A stretch of 52,669 nucleotides of DNA from a bacterium (GTDB lineage Bacteria; CLD3; SB21), in assembly GCA_019695335.1 (NCBI GenBank), contig JAIBAF010000022.1:1-52669 (forward strand). The letters run 5' to 3'. The position numbers were made by a program, and so were the translations under genes. The notes beneath the pieces are model-generated. The model made no database searches. It was not told where the DNA came from and saw nothing but the letters and a program-made list of their open reading frames with translations. Of this stretch, positions 41,776 through 51,188 are shown piece after piece; positions within the stretch are counted from its first letter, which is position 1; the number at the start of each line of letters is the position of its first letter.

Positions 41776-42396
41776 ATGCGCAGCCTTCCCAATATTCTTA
41801 CGGTCATTCGCATTTTACTCACGCCTGTTTTTGTTTACTGTTTATTGAGCGACAGTCTGCAAATTTTCGCCGCTTTAATCTTTCTTTTTGCATCCGTAAC
41901 GGATTGGTATGACGGTTACCTTGCGCGCAAATACGGTTATACTTCGGCATGGGGAAAATTCCTTGATCCATTGGCCGATAAAGTTTTAGTGCTCTCGGCA
42001 TTTTTTTCATTGGTTTATCTCGGCGTCGTCAAATTGTGGATGGTCGTGGTGATTATGTCGCGTGATTTTGTCGTTACGACATTGCGTTCGTATACGATGA
42101 GCCATGGTCAACCGATGATGACCAATTTGTTTGCCAAGTTCAAAACCGTTTCTCAGATGATTATGATTGGTGTGATTTTGATTTTCGTTTCGTTACAATC
42201 CGGACTTACTTCGTGGCAAACCGATTATCGTGACCATATCAATACGACGGTCATGGTTATTAATGAATACAACGTCATCTATGCGGGAATGCTGTGCGTC
42301 ACCATGCTGACGGCTGCATCCGGCATTGTCTACTTATATCAAAATCGTGAAAGCCTGCGCCATCTCGCCATGTTCAGTTTCTTCAAAAATTCTTAA
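41776..42396 (+). CDS. pgsA: CDP-diacylglycerol-glycerol-3-phosphate 3-phosphatidyltransferase
   Basis: This 206-residue inner-membrane enzyme makes phosphatidylglycerophosphate. The CDP-alcohol phosphotransferase signature is complete in residues 43-68, with Asp43, Asp46, Gly47, Ala50, Arg51, Gly60, Asp64 and Asp68 in the D-x2-DG-x2-AR-x8-G-x3-D-x3-D pattern. Hydrophobic segments flank it. GGGGGAAAT precedes the start. pgpA, which makes the next step, begins six bases downstream, so the pair is an operon for phosphatidylglycerol. Confidence 0.94.
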   Translation: MRSLPNILTVIRILLTPVFVYCLLSDSLQIFAALIFLFASVTDWYDGYLARKYGYTSAWGKFLDPLADKVLVLSAFFSLVYLGVVKLWMVVVIMSRDFVVTTLRSYTMSHGQPMMTNLFAKFKTVSQMIMIGVILIFVSLQSGLTSWQTDYRDHINTTVMVINEYNVIYAGMLCVTMLTAASGIVYLYQNRESLRHLAMFSFFKNS

Positions 42397-42402
42397 TCCC
42401 TT

Positions 42403-42870
42403 ATGATGTTTTTTTCCAAGTTGATCGCCACCGGGTTCGGCGTCGGTTATTTTCCTAAAGCGCCAGGCACGGTAGGAAGCTTGTTGGCCGTTTTTTTGTA
42501 TTATATTTTTTTCCCAAATGAGCCTTCGGTATTGATTCATGCGGTTTTTTTCATTATACTTGCGCTGTTTTTCAGCCTAGGCGTGTGGACAGCCACACGC
42601 GTTGAAACGATCTACGGACACGACCCTTCATGCGTTGTCATCGATGAAATTGTTGGAATGGGGTTAACGCTGTTTCTAATCCCAAAATCATGGATTTGGA
42701 TTCTGATAGGATTAATTCTATTCCGCTTGATGGATATTACGAAATGGTTGGGCGCCGATCACATGCAACAATTGAAAGGCGGCTGGGGCGTAATGATGGA
42801 TGACGTGGTTGCCGGTTTTTGGAGTTGTATTATGTTGCATACATTGATTAAAATTATAAATTTCTTTTGA
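42403..42870 (+). CDS. pgpA: Phosphatidylglycerophosphatase A
   Basis: This 155-residue membrane protein removes the phosphate from phosphatidylglycerophosphate. The family opening GFGVGYFPKAPGTVGSLLAV is present, with DPSCVVIDEIVGMGL near residue 75 and the C-terminal MDDVVAGFWS. Four hydrophobic helices are seen. The gene follows pgsA by six bases, and together they complete phosphatidylglycerol synthesis. sucD follows after 26 bases. Confidence 0.95.
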   Translation: MMFFSKLIATGFGVGYFPKAPGTVGSLLAVFLYYIFFPNEPSVLIHAVFFIILALFFSLGVWTATRVETIYGHDPSCVVIDEIVGMGLTLFLIPKSWIWILIGLILFRLMDITKWLGADHMQQLKGGWGVMMDDVVAGFWSCIMLHTLIKIINFF

Positions 42871-42896
42871 ACTTTTAACTTCTGGAGAATCATCCG

Positions 42897-43904
42897 ATGA
42901 GCGTACTGGTGGATAAGAAAACACGATTGGTGGTGCAAGGCATCACAGGCAAAGAAGGCACTTTCCACACGAGCCAAATGACGGAATACGGCCCTTATGT
43001 CGTTGCCGGTGTCACGCCGGGCAAAGGCGGTATGAAGTATAAAGGCAACGAAAAAGACAAACTCAAATATGATGTTCCGGTATTCAATACCGTTTCCGAT
43101 GCCGTTAAAATGGCTAAGGCCAATACATCGGTAATTTTCGTTCCGCCGGCATTTGCTGCGGATGCGATCATCGAAGCAGCCGAGGCCGGAATCAAAACCA
43201 TTATTTGTATTACGGAAGGCATCCCTGCATCGGATATGGCGCGCGTATATGAATACCTCAAGGGTAAAGACGTACATCTCGTTGGTCCAAATTGCCCCGG
43301 TGTGATCTCGCCCGGCAAATGTAAAGTCGGCATCATGCCTGCTTTCATTCACAAATCCGGCCGCGTTGGAGTAATCTCGCGTTCAGGGACGCTGACATAC
43401 GAGGCCGTCTATCAATTGACGCAGCTCGGTATCGGACAGTCCACGTGTATAGGCATTGGCGGCGATCCGGTAATCGGCACCCGTTTTGTCGATGCATTCA
43501 AACTGTTCGCTGAAGATAAAGATACCGATGGCATTGTCATGATCGGAGAGATCGGTGGCACGGCGGAAGAAGAAGCTGCCGCGTGGGTGAAGAAAAATTT
43601 CAAAAAACCGGTCGTAGCATTTATTGCAGGTCAGACTGCGCCTCCGGGACGCCGTATGGGCCACGCCGGCGCGATCATTAGCGGCGGTAAAGGTACCGCT
43701 GAAGAAAAAATGAAGGCTTTGAAATCGGCCGGCATCACGGTTGTCAAAAGTCCCGCAGACATCGGCATCACCATGGCGGATGCATTGGGATTAAACAAAA
43801 AGAAAAAGAAATCCAAGCCGGCGAAAAAAACAGCTAAGAAAAAAGTGAAAAAATCGGCTCCGAAGAAAAAAACTAAAAAAGCTGCCAAGAAGAAGAAAAA
43901 ATAA
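42897..43904 (+). CDS. sucD: Succinate-CoA ligase alpha subunit with lysine-rich tail
   Basis: This 335-residue protein has a CoA-binding Rossmann domain at the N-terminus ([27 protein letters not shown]), the ligase domain with [15 protein letters not shown]-type [11 protein letters not shown], and the phosphohistidine His256 in [19 protein letters not shown]. Residues 1-300 match ordinary SucD. The last 35 residues (301-335) are a run of KKKKK, KPAKK and KKKTKK-type units, 23 of them lysine. This tail is unusual for the enzyme and resembles histone H1-like extensions. No sucC is in the window. The gene follows pgpA and ends at a strong terminator. Confidence 0.93.
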   Translation: MSVLVDKKTRLVVQGITGKEGTFHTSQMTEYGPYVVAGVTPGKGGMKYKGNEKDKLKYDVPVFNTVSDAVKMAKANTSVIFVPPAFAADAIIEAAEAGIKTIICITEGIPASDMARVYEYLKGKDVHLVGPNCPGVISPGKCKVGIMPAFIHKSGRVGVISRSGTLTYEAVYQLTQLGIGQSTCIGIGGDPVIGTRFVDAFKLFAEDKDTDGIVMIGEIGGTAEEEAAAWVKKNFKKPVVAFIAGQTAPPGRRMGHAGAIISGGKGTAEEKMKALKSAGITVVKSPADIGITMADALGLNKKKKKSKPAKKTAKKKVKKSAPKKKTKKAAKKKKK

Positions 43905-43906
43905 AC

Positions 43907-43937
43907 AAAAAACCCCGAAGATATCTTCGGGGTTTTT
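43907..43937. terminator. Intrinsic terminator after sucD
   Basis: ACCCCGAAGATATCTTCGGGGT is a perfect 22-bp palindrome flanked by A6 before and T5 after it. It can end sucD transcription rightward and aroQ transcription leftward. Confidence 0.88.
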
Positions 43938-43966
43938 AATTTCAACAGTTCTAATCGTGAGTCTTA

Positions 43967-44407
43967 TCAACTCTTTTTTTGCAGATAATTTAAAATAGCC
44001 CGCACGCCCAGCTCGTAACTCCCGGAACCAAACCCAGAAATTTGTCCGATACATACAGGCGCCAAAACCGAATGATGCCGAAATGTCTCCCGGGCATAGA
44101 TATTGGAAATATGGACTTCCACAACCGGAATAGTAATCGCTTCAATGGCATCCCGTAATGCGTACGAATAATGCGTCAAAGCCGCAGCATTCAATACGAT
44201 GCCTTGAAAGGTTTTGCGCGCTTCCTGGATCCAATTAATCAACTCGCCTTCAACATTCGACTGACGCATGGTGATCTCAACGTCGGGAAAATTTCCACGC
44301 AACTTTTTCTCAATATCCGCTAAGGTTTCGTGTCCGTAAATTTCCGGTTCACGTTCGCCGAGCAGATTAAGATTGGGTCCGTTTAGAATCAAAATTTTCA
44401 TGTGCAT
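43967..44407 (-). CDS. aroQ: 3-dehydroquinate dehydratase, type II
   Basis: This 146-residue protein is the small type II enzyme of the shikimate pathway, which removes water from 3-dehydroquinate. GPNLNLLGEREPEIYG holds the catalytic Arg19 and Tyr24, and EVHISNIYARE holds His99. NAAALTHYSYALRDAI forms the substrate loop. The first codons read Met-His-Met, so the start could be two codons later. It is transcribed alone with no other shikimate genes near. Confidence 0.95.
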   Translation of the reverse strand: MHMKILILNGPNLNLLGEREPEIYGHETLADIEKKLRGNFPDVEITMRQSNVEGELINWIQEARKTFQGIVLNAAALTHYSYALRDAIEAITIPVVEVHISNIYARETFRHHSVLAPVCIGQISGFGSGSYELGVRAILNYLQKKS

Positions 44408-44462
44408 TTTCAGTTAACTAGAATTAAAAATAATTGAATTTTATCTATGATGCAACATGCGC

Positions 44463-47400
44463 TTATTTTATAAACGTCATCTTCATGACTTTGTTAAGTG
44501 AACCGGCTTGGAGACGATAAAAATAGATGCCTGACGCGACCTGATTTCCCTGATCGTTACGGCCATTCCACTCGACATCATAACGCCCGGCGACATGATC
44601 TTTTCCGGCAATCAATGTCTTCACTTCCTGCCCGAAAACATTATAAATTTTTAATGTCACTTTTGCCTTTTGGGATAATTCATAGTGTATCGAGGTCGTC
44701 GGGTTAAATGGATTTGGATAATTCTGTTCAAGAGAAAAAACTTCGGGAATTTTCGTTCGCGGCGATTTTGAAAGAATCTGCCCGTTTTCTTTGGCTGTAT
44801 AAAATTTATCGACCGCTAAATTCGTGTAAACTGTACGTGTATGATTTGTATTCGGCCAGTCAATAACAAGTGAGTCTACGGTCGTAGCATCGCCTAACCC
44901 AAAATGGATTTCAAAGCCGTCTTGCGATGCATAACCCGTCAATGACTGTACTTCACGCAATTGCCAAACCGAATGCCCGTTGATCGTCGCCTTCACACGA
45001 ATATGAGCTCCTACTCCGCTACGATTAGCCGTCTCACCGACTGCACGCACACTCATCCAATGATAAGCATTGCCGTTATTGAGGAACAACAAGTTATTGT
45101 TTGAGATTGGATTGTCGGGATCATTGTGATCGTCCGTACCTGCGGCGACGAAAAGATCCAAATCACCGTCTCGATCGACATCAACAAAGCTGCAACCGTG
45201 TCCCACGATCATTTCAGAAGTGATGACACTGCTTTCAATACGTTTAAATTGCATGCCACCTTCATTGACAAAAAAGAAACCCGGATCAGGACCGCCAACA
45301 AAATCTTTGGTGTTGGCCACATAAATATCGATATCGCCATCATTATCAAAATCGCCCGAAGTGCTTCCGATCGAGAAATACGCACGATGCTTAGCCATTT
45401 CGGCGTCAACCAATTCCGTAAACATTCCGTTACCATCGTTACGGAAAAGTTTATTGGGATTCAAACTCACTTGGGATAATCCTGTCATGAAAACATCGAG
45501 ATCGCCGTCATTATCATAATCGGCCCAGTTACTGCTCCAGTAATCATTCGGAATTCCTTGTCCGAGAAACATACGCGTAAACTGATTGGCAGAGGTTTGT
45601 GTGTATAAAATATTAGGATATGGCCAATTAGTTGTCAATACATCCGTGTCGCCATCATTGTCATAATCGACCAGTGAAACGCTATTCTCCCAAGTCGTGT
45701 CATTGGCAATCAATGGCTGAGTTGAACGTGTAAATATTCCATTTTGATTGTAATATAAAAAATTCTGCTTCCCATATCGATTGACTATAAAACCTTCATT
45801 GGCTACAAATAAATCAGCAAACCCGTCATTATTAAAATCTCCCCATGCCCCGGCAACTGAATACTGCTTTGCTGCCCCGTGATCGATCTGACCGGTGATT
45901 TTTGTAAATGTGCCATTTTGATTATTACGGTATAACGCATTATTTCCATTTTCGTCAGCATTCACTACCATCGCATCAACATATCCGTCGTTGTCATAAT
46001 CCGCCCAGCTTGCAGAATACGATCCTGCGCCGCCATCTTGTGTAATCCCGGAATTGGTTATGGATGTAAATGTTCCATCACCATTATTCTTGTACAAAAA
46101 ATCGTTTTCACCGTAGTTTACAACATGAAGATCTTGAAAACCGTCGTTGTTATAATCAATCCAATTACTCGAATACGAATTTCCTCCGCCAGTCACGATG
46201 GATCCAGTGGTGACGCGAGTAAATTGTTCAACATTTACATATGCGCCGATGCGCAATAGTACTAAATTCGGATCGTTAGTCGCAAAATCAATATTGGTAA
46301 AATGCTCATCAAAAACTTTGAGCGAGTTGGAAGAGAATTCTAAAACAACCTCTGTCGTTTGCCCGGACGGAATCGTTCCGCTCATTGGCATAATACTCAA
46401 CCATGACGGCATGGGCGAAGTAATATTCCAGTTAAGATCGCTGTTGCCCAAATTATTCAGTTTAAGCGTGTCGTATACCGTTGATTGCGAAAGCATTTGT
46501 TTTTGAAATACATCTTTTGAATAACCCACCGTCGGGAGATTATTAACGGCCGTCGCCGCGGTGACCACCGATTTAATCGTAATATCGTTTTCCTTAATCA
46601 CAACGGTTGATTCGAAATTATCGGCAACTACCGAAGAAAAAGTTAACGAAATATCAACGGCTGTATGAGGCGCCAGTTGGAAAGACATTTCAGATAGCTG
46701 AAATGCAGCCGAATTAGAACTTGCAGTAATCGTTTTGGTTTGATCAGTATAATTTTTTATGCGAATGGCTTTTTCGGATGTCAATCCCGTCAAGATCACA
46801 GGAAATGAAATCGTATCGGGATCAACAATAACTGAAGTATGAGTTTCTAAAAGCGCTTGTAATACATTGAGTCTTGCACCGGTTACGACTTTACTCTCAA
46901 GCGAGTTTAATTTATCGGCTGTTTCCAATAAAATTTCTTTAATGCGCCAATGGGGCAATTGCGGATTTTCAGACCATAATAAAGCCGCCGCGCCGGTGAC
47001 CAACGGTGTTGCCATCGACGTACCGGAATATTTGGCATATTTATTATTAGGAACAGTGCTTATAATTTCGTCCCCCGGCGCTGCAAGGTCGACAATGGTT
47101 TTTCCATAATTAGAAAAACCAGCCAGCACATCCTGCCGATTGGTCGCTGCGACGGAAATAATATTATCCAATGCGTAATTAGCCGGGAATTGACTAAATA
47201 CGGCATTGTCCCAGCCATCATTGCCGGCCGCCGCCATGAATAAACATCCGGCATGATTCGCTGCTTCAATTGCATCGTAAAGAGCGCGTGAGTAACCGCT
47301 CCCGCCCCAACTGTTATTGGTAATCTTCGCGCCCATCATCGTGGCATAGTCAATCGCTTGCACGGCGTCTGAAACTCGACCACCGCGTTTACCCAAAAAT

Positions 47401-48176
47401 TTCAATGCAATTAGCTGTGCACTCCACGCAATGCCGGCCACGCCCTTTCCATTATTGGCAACTGCAGCAATTGTTCCGGCCACGTGTGTTCCGTGGCCTA
47501 TATCGTCGTATGGTTGATTGTCATTATTAACAAAATCCCAACCCACTATATCATCGATAAAACCATTACCGTCGTCGTCGATTCCATTCTGATCGTTGGA
47601 TGTAAGTTTTCCGTCATGATCGATATCTTCGCCCGGATTGATCCAAATATTTTCTTTAAGATCCTCATGATTCCAGTCAATGCCTGTATCGATCACGCCG
47701 ATCTTGATTCGTTTACCGGTTTGAAAATTCCACGCTTCAACGGCGTCAATATCCGCATCACTTTTACCTCCGGATTGTCCAGTATTATTCATTGACCACA
47801 GATCATTGAAGAGCGGATCGCTGGCTAAAGCATCGGCTGCCGAAACACTTTCTTCCTGAATGATTTTGGGGAATGGAATCCATTCATCTAACTCCGCATA
47901 TTCGATCCAATCCTGATCGCGCAACCGAGCTACTACATTGGAGATTGAAACGGTAGAATCCTGCAACTCCCAGATTTCTCCATTCATCACATGCAAGGAA
48001 GCCACGCGCGACAATGCCATTTCTTTTCGTAATGCGGATGAGGTCGGTTCGGAAAGTTTCTGCAATGTGGCCGATTTGAATTTAACAATGACGCGCCGCG
48101 GTTGCGGAGCCTGAGCAAACACGGTTACAGGTCCGACTATGGCGAGAAGAAACATAATCAGCGATCTATTTAACAT
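44463..48176 (-). CDS. Secreted S8 protease with FG-GAP/ASPIC domains and type IX sorting domain
   Basis: This 1237-residue protein starts at ATG 48176, 11 bases before the upstream stop. Signal peptide (MFLLAIVGPVTVFAQ), an I9-like propeptide, then a subtilase domain with Asp163 (VIDTGIDWNHEDL), His228 (GHGTHVAGTIAA) and Ser387 (SGTSMATPLVTGA). A Ca-binding-type insert rich in Asp follows Asp163. Residues about 500-660 look like HYDIN/Ig-like sandwiches. Seven FG-GAP units (DYNNDGFQDLHVV, DYDNDGYVDAMVV and so on) fill about 670-1010, then an ASPIC/UnbV-like domain (GVGAHIRVKATINGHSVW). The last 85 residues are the sorting domain with QNYPNPFNPTTSI. It is an exported or cell-surface protein. 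Confidence 0.92.
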   Translation of the reverse strand: MLNRSLIMFLLAIVGPVTVFAQAPQPRRVIVKFKSATLQKLSEPTSSALRKEMALSRVASLHVMNGEIWELQDSTVSISNVVARLRDQDWIEYAELDEWIPFPKIIQEESVSAADALASDPLFNDLWSMNNTGQSGGKSDADIDAVEAWNFQTGKRIKIGVIDTGIDWNHEDLKENIWINPGEDIDHDGKLTSNDQNGIDDDGNGFIDDIVGWDFVNNDNQPYDDIGHGTHVAGTIAAVANNGKGVAGIAWSAQLIALKFLGKRGGRVSDAVQAIDYATMMGAKITNNSWGGSGYSRALYDAIEAANHAGCLFMAAAGNDGWDNAVFSQFPANYALDNIISVAATNRQDVLAGFSNYGKTIVDLAAPGDEIISTVPNNKYAKYSGTSMATPLVTGAAALLWSENPQLPHWRIKEILLETADKLNSLESKVVTGARLNVLQALLETHTSVIVDPDTISFPVILTGLTSEKAIRIKNYTDQTKTITASSNSAAFQLSEMSFQLAPHTAVDISLTFSSVVADNFESTVVIKENDITIKSVVTAATAVNNLPTVGYSKDVFQKQMLSQSTVYDTLKLNNLGNSDLNWNITSPMPSWLSIMPMSGTIPSGQTTEVVLEFSSNSLKVFDEHFTNIDFATNDPNLVLLRIGAYVNVEQFTRVTTGSIVTGGGNSYSSNWIDYNNDGFQDLHVVNYGENDFLYKNNGDGTFTSITNSGITQDGGAGSYSASWADYDNDGYVDAMVVNADENGNNALYRNNQNGTFTKITGQIDHGAAKQYSVAGAWGDFNNDGFADLFVANEGFIVNRYGKQNFLYYNQNGIFTRSTQPLIANDTTWENSVSLVDYDNDGDTDVLTTNWPYPNILYTQTSANQFTRMFLGQGIPNDYWSSNWADYDNDGDLDVFMTGLSQVSLNPNKLFRNDGNGMFTELVDAEMAKHRAYFSIGSTSGDFDNDGDIDIYVANTKDFVGGPDPGFFFVNEGGMQFKRIESSVITSEMIVGHGCSFVDVDRDGDLDLFVAAGTDDHNDPDNPISNNNLLFLNNGNAYHWMSVRAVGETANRSGVGAHIRVKATINGHSVWQLREVQSLTGYASQDGFEIHFGLGDATTVDSLVIDWPNTNHTRTVYTNLAVDKFYTAKENGQILSKSPRTKIPEVFSLEQNYPNPFNPTTSIHYELSQKAKVTLKIYNVFGQEVKTLIAGKDHVAGRYDVEWNGRNDQGNQVASGIYFYRLQAGSLNKVMKMTFIK

Positions 48177-50361
48177 ATAACATCTTTCGTGATTTAGTAA
48201 TTTTTCCTGAACGCATGACACATATATACACTCCGCTGGCAACGGTGCGACCGTTTCGATTCCTTCCGTCCCATGTAACGGTAAATTCACCGGCAGGATG
48301 TGAATGCGCGACAAGTAATGTCCGTATTTCCTGTCCCAGAACATTGTAAATCGTAATCTTGATCGGGCCGGGATTAGTCAAACCATACGGAATGCGCGTT
48401 TCAGGATTAAAAGGATTCGGATAATTTTGAGCAAGAAATATCGTTTCGGGAATCTCCGGTTCCGGTTCATGTGGAACGAATCCGGCCGGACGATAGGCAA
48501 TGATATTACCGTATTGACCGGCAGTTGTACCGGTAGTATCATTTAGAAAATCAACGGCGTAACCGTCATGAAAAAATTTGGTAGCATACGCCGTATCAAT
48601 TTGCCAAGTTTTGCCGGTATCCAGACTCCGATAGACCGAGCCGAACTCTCCAACAACTATTACCTTTGACGGCGTGATAAAATCCACGTCGTAGAAAGCA
48701 TCTTCGATCGGTATCTGTACGCCCAAACCTCCGTCACGTTTAATGACAATTTTTTCCCACGAAAATCCGCTATTGGTTGTACGAATGACCGCTCCATCGA
48801 TTCCAACCGCAATGCCGTTCATACTATCCGCAAAAACTGCCGATCGGAGATCACTTTGAATTGGAGAAGCGACGACTTGCCATGACAATCCGCTGTTGGT
48901 CGACCGTGTAATCAGCCCATGCGAGCCAACGGCTATTGCTTTTTGTTGTGTTACCCATTTAACGGACCGTAAATTGGCTATAACGTTAGAGACACACTGT
49001 GTCCACGAGCTACCACCATCCGTGGTTCGCAAAATAATACCGGATTGACCAACCGATAACCCATTGTTCGAGTTAACGAAATCCACTCCGTAAAGCGTGT
49101 TGTAATAACCCGAATGCATTGATGACCACGATATTCCGCCATCGGTTGAGCGAATCACCCATCCGCTGTCACCGACAGCGATAGCCGACTCCTCGCCGGT
49201 TAAAGACAAGGAATGAAAAGTTCTCGAAGAATTAAGCGAGGCTGTATGCCACTGTTTTCCGGAATTAGTAGTATATACGGCCGTTCCGTGATCGCCTACG
49301 CCAATACCGTGCGTAGAAGAAAATAATTTTATATCAAGTACCGGCTCGACGGCGCCTTGCATGCGTGATGTCCGATTTGCTCCCGGCGGCTTTTTATAAA
49401 CTGTGTTAAAAGCGCCTACCAACCATTCCGTTCCGTCCGTCAGAAATTGGATACTGCGAATGTCATCGTCAATGCCGATACTTTCTTCATTCCATGAAAG
49501 CCCGCCATCCGAAGTGGTAAAATATTTTCCTGCATCACCAACGGCGACTCCATTCGAAGGATCGCGAAAAGCAACATGATAAAAATCAAAAGCGATTATG
49601 TCCGTTTCTTCGCGAATTTTATTCCAAGTTTTTCCATCATCAGTCGAACGTACAATTACTCCGTTTCTTCCAACTCCAACCCAGATCGAATTATCTACGT
49701 ACGTGACGTGATTAAGCCCGATGTATTCATCGTCAGATTTATTGGTAATAGCGGGTATTGTCCACGAATCGCCGCCATCCGTCGTACGATAAATTGAATA
49801 ATTGTGTGTGGAACTTCCTGTACCAACAACGATACCAGTGTTCGAAGTACGCATCATTACGGCTGATAATTGCGGATTATCCGGCAGTGGAGGCAGTGGA
49901 GTCCATGTCGCCCCGCCATTGTTGGTTCGCAGGACTTCTCCAAGATACGCGACTGCAAATCCGGTTTGTTGATCGCCAAAGGCGATATCCAGGAAATAAT
50001 CTTCAACGGAAAATACGGTATCTTCCGAATGATACCTTTCATCCCACGTTTTGCCACCGTCAAGAGTACGATAAATTCGATTGTCACCGGCAATAAATCC
50101 GGTCGATTCATTGATAAAAGAAACCGCAGTCAGGTCGCGATTGCTGACACTATCCGGAGTCAGCCAGGTACCACCGCCATCCGTTGTTCTGGTCACGGAT
50201 CCGCGCAGGCTGATTACCACTCCATGCCCCTGACTATTAAAGTGCGCATCTGTAAAAACATTACCTGCAGGAATCGGATTTTGCCAATACCATTGCGATT
50301 GCGCCGATAAAGAATTGACAATGATGATACTTGCCAATATTGTAATGAATCTGAATATCAT
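48166..50361 (-). CDS. Secreted Ycf48/BNR-repeat protein with type IX sorting domain
   Basis: This 731-residue protein starts most likely at ATG 50361, with a signal peptide (FRFITILASIIIVNSLSAQ). About twelve repeats of the BNR/Ycf48 type follow (TRTTDGGGTW, YRTLDGGKTW, LRTNNGGATW, VRSTDDGKTW, IRSTDGGISW, YRSLDTGKTW), enough for one or two beta-propellers. The C-terminal sorting domain has AQNYPNPFNPETRI and ends MLYVK. Ycf48 itself is a photosystem assembly factor, but this group of proteins is secreted and serves unknown roles such as binding sugars or surfaces. It overlaps the downstream S8 gene, so their translation is coupled and the two may work together. Confidence 0.85.
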   Translation of the reverse strand: MIFRFITILASIIIVNSLSAQSQWYWQNPIPAGNVFTDAHFNSQGHGVVISLRGSVTRTTDGGGTWLTPDSVSNRDLTAVSFINESTGFIAGDNRIYRTLDGGKTWDERYHSEDTVFSVEDYFLDIAFGDQQTGFAVAYLGEVLRTNNGGATWTPLPPLPDNPQLSAVMMRTSNTGIVVGTGSSTHNYSIYRTTDGGDSWTIPAITNKSDDEYIGLNHVTYVDNSIWVGVGRNGVIVRSTDDGKTWNKIREETDIIAFDFYHVAFRDPSNGVAVGDAGKYFTTSDGGLSWNEESIGIDDDIRSIQFLTDGTEWLVGAFNTVYKKPPGANRTSRMQGAVEPVLDIKLFSSTHGIGVGDHGTAVYTTNSGKQWHTASLNSSRTFHSLSLTGEESAIAVGDSGWVIRSTDGGISWSSMHSGYYNTLYGVDFVNSNNGLSVGQSGIILRTTDGGSSWTQCVSNVIANLRSVKWVTQQKAIAVGSHGLITRSTNSGLSWQVVASPIQSDLRSAVFADSMNGIAVGIDGAVIRTTNSGFSWEKIVIKRDGGLGVQIPIEDAFYDVDFITPSKVIVVGEFGSVYRSLDTGKTWQIDTAYATKFFHDGYAVDFLNDTTGTTAGQYGNIIAYRPAGFVPHEPEPEIPETIFLAQNYPNPFNPETRIPYGLTNPGPIKITIYNVLGQEIRTLLVAHSHPAGEFTVTWDGRNRNGRTVASGVYICVMRSGKITKSRKMLYVK

Positions 50362-50464
50362 TAAAATTAAATGGTGATTTCGTTGTTTTTTTCGGGGCAA
50401 GGATAGGATTTCCGGATGCCAACTGCAAGAGGTTTTTAAAAAAGTTTTATATCAAACATTTTTT

Positions 50465-51019
50465 TCAATCAGCTTTCAGACTTTTAATGATATTTTTGAT
50501 CGGTTCATCATCCCCATCTTCGTAGCCTGTACGAACGTATTGGATAATGCCATCTTCGCCGATAATAACGAGAGTTGGTAATATTATGGCGCCGGTTGAA
50601 TCCGACGGGCAATATTTTTTGGCCACAACTCCATAGTGATCCAGAAGTATCGGGAGCCAATATCCTTGATCTGATGTAATTTTTTTGACGAACTCTTCTT
50701 TTTCACCGGTATTGATCAGAATTATTTCATACTCCTTACCGGGATATTGTTGCCTAAGTTTTTGTAGCTCCGGAATTTCTTTACGACATGGAGCACACCA
50801 AGATGCAAAGAAGCTTATGATCAAAACCCGGCGCGGCAATGGTTTGAGTTCACGCGGTATGCCGACATAGTCGCGCAAAAAAAATTTATCACCGTCTAGT
50901 GTGGGCAAGTAAAATGATGGCGCGGAATCGCCTTTCTGAATCGGCGTTATCTTTTTTTCCTGAGATTTCGCCGTGTTATGAAAGCATAGCAGGACCAAAC
51001 TTATAAGCAAAATATTCAT
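50465..51019 (-). CDS. TlpA-like thioredoxin-fold protein
   Basis: This 184-residue protein starts at ATG 51019 (a GTG six bases upstream is possible). The signal segment is ILLISLVLLCFHNTAKS. The thioredoxin fold has DSAPSFYLPTLDGDKFFLRDY and the active site SWCAPCRKE with Cys75 and Cys78. The next block, TLVIIGEDGIIQYVRTG, includes the cis-proline (ILPTLV). Such proteins reduce or shuffle disulfides in the periplasm, for example in cytochrome c maturation. It lies between the Ycf48-type gene and divergent sufB and has its own promoter. Confidence 0.9.
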   Translation of the reverse strand: MNILLISLVLLCFHNTAKSQEKKITPIQKGDSAPSFYLPTLDGDKFFLRDYVGIPRELKPLPRRVLIISFFASWCAPCRKEIPELQKLRQQYPGKEYEIILINTGEKEEFVKKITSDQGYWLPILLDHYGVVAKKYCPSDSTGAIILPTLVIIGEDGIIQYVRTGYEDGDDEPIKNIIKSLKAD

Positions 51020-51050
51020 CTTCACACGTCCTCTGATAAATCCGTCCGCG

Positions 51051-51080
51051 AGTGTAGTAATATTTAATCAGTACTGTCAA
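51051..51080 (-). promoter_or_regulatory. Promoter of the tlpA-like gene
   Basis: On the minus strand TTGACA (51080-51075), 18 bp, then TACACT (51056-51051). It lies back to back with the sufB promoter. Confidence 0.65.
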
Positions 51081-51116
51081 GTTATATCTTACCACCAAGA
51101 AAGTCAAAATCTAATC

Positions 51117-51145
51117 TTGACATTTTTGTATAGAATGATTATACT
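51117..51145 (+). promoter_or_regulatory. Consensus promoter of sufB
   Basis: TTGACA at 51117-51122, 17 bp, TATACT at 51140-51145. An inverted repeat GTATA-N7-TATAC at 51128-51144 overlaps the -10 box and may be an operator. The long palindrome at 51189-51205 lies in the leader. Confidence 0.75.
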
Positions 51146-51188
51146 ACAACCCGTTTGAAAATAAAATTTTCAAATGACGTTTGTTTTA

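Noticed and set aside
42759-43352. Leftward open frame antisense to pgpA/sucD
   Set aside because: It covers the ends of two strongly supported genes and its protein is of low-quality composition.
43631-43945. Leftward Phe-rich open frame opposite the sucD tail
   Set aside because: It is the complement of the lysine-rich codons of sucD and not a real membrane protein.
48177-48344. Upstream extension of the S8 protease
   Set aside because: The added residues are out of character and overlap the Ycf48-type gene; the signal peptide begins at ATG 48176.
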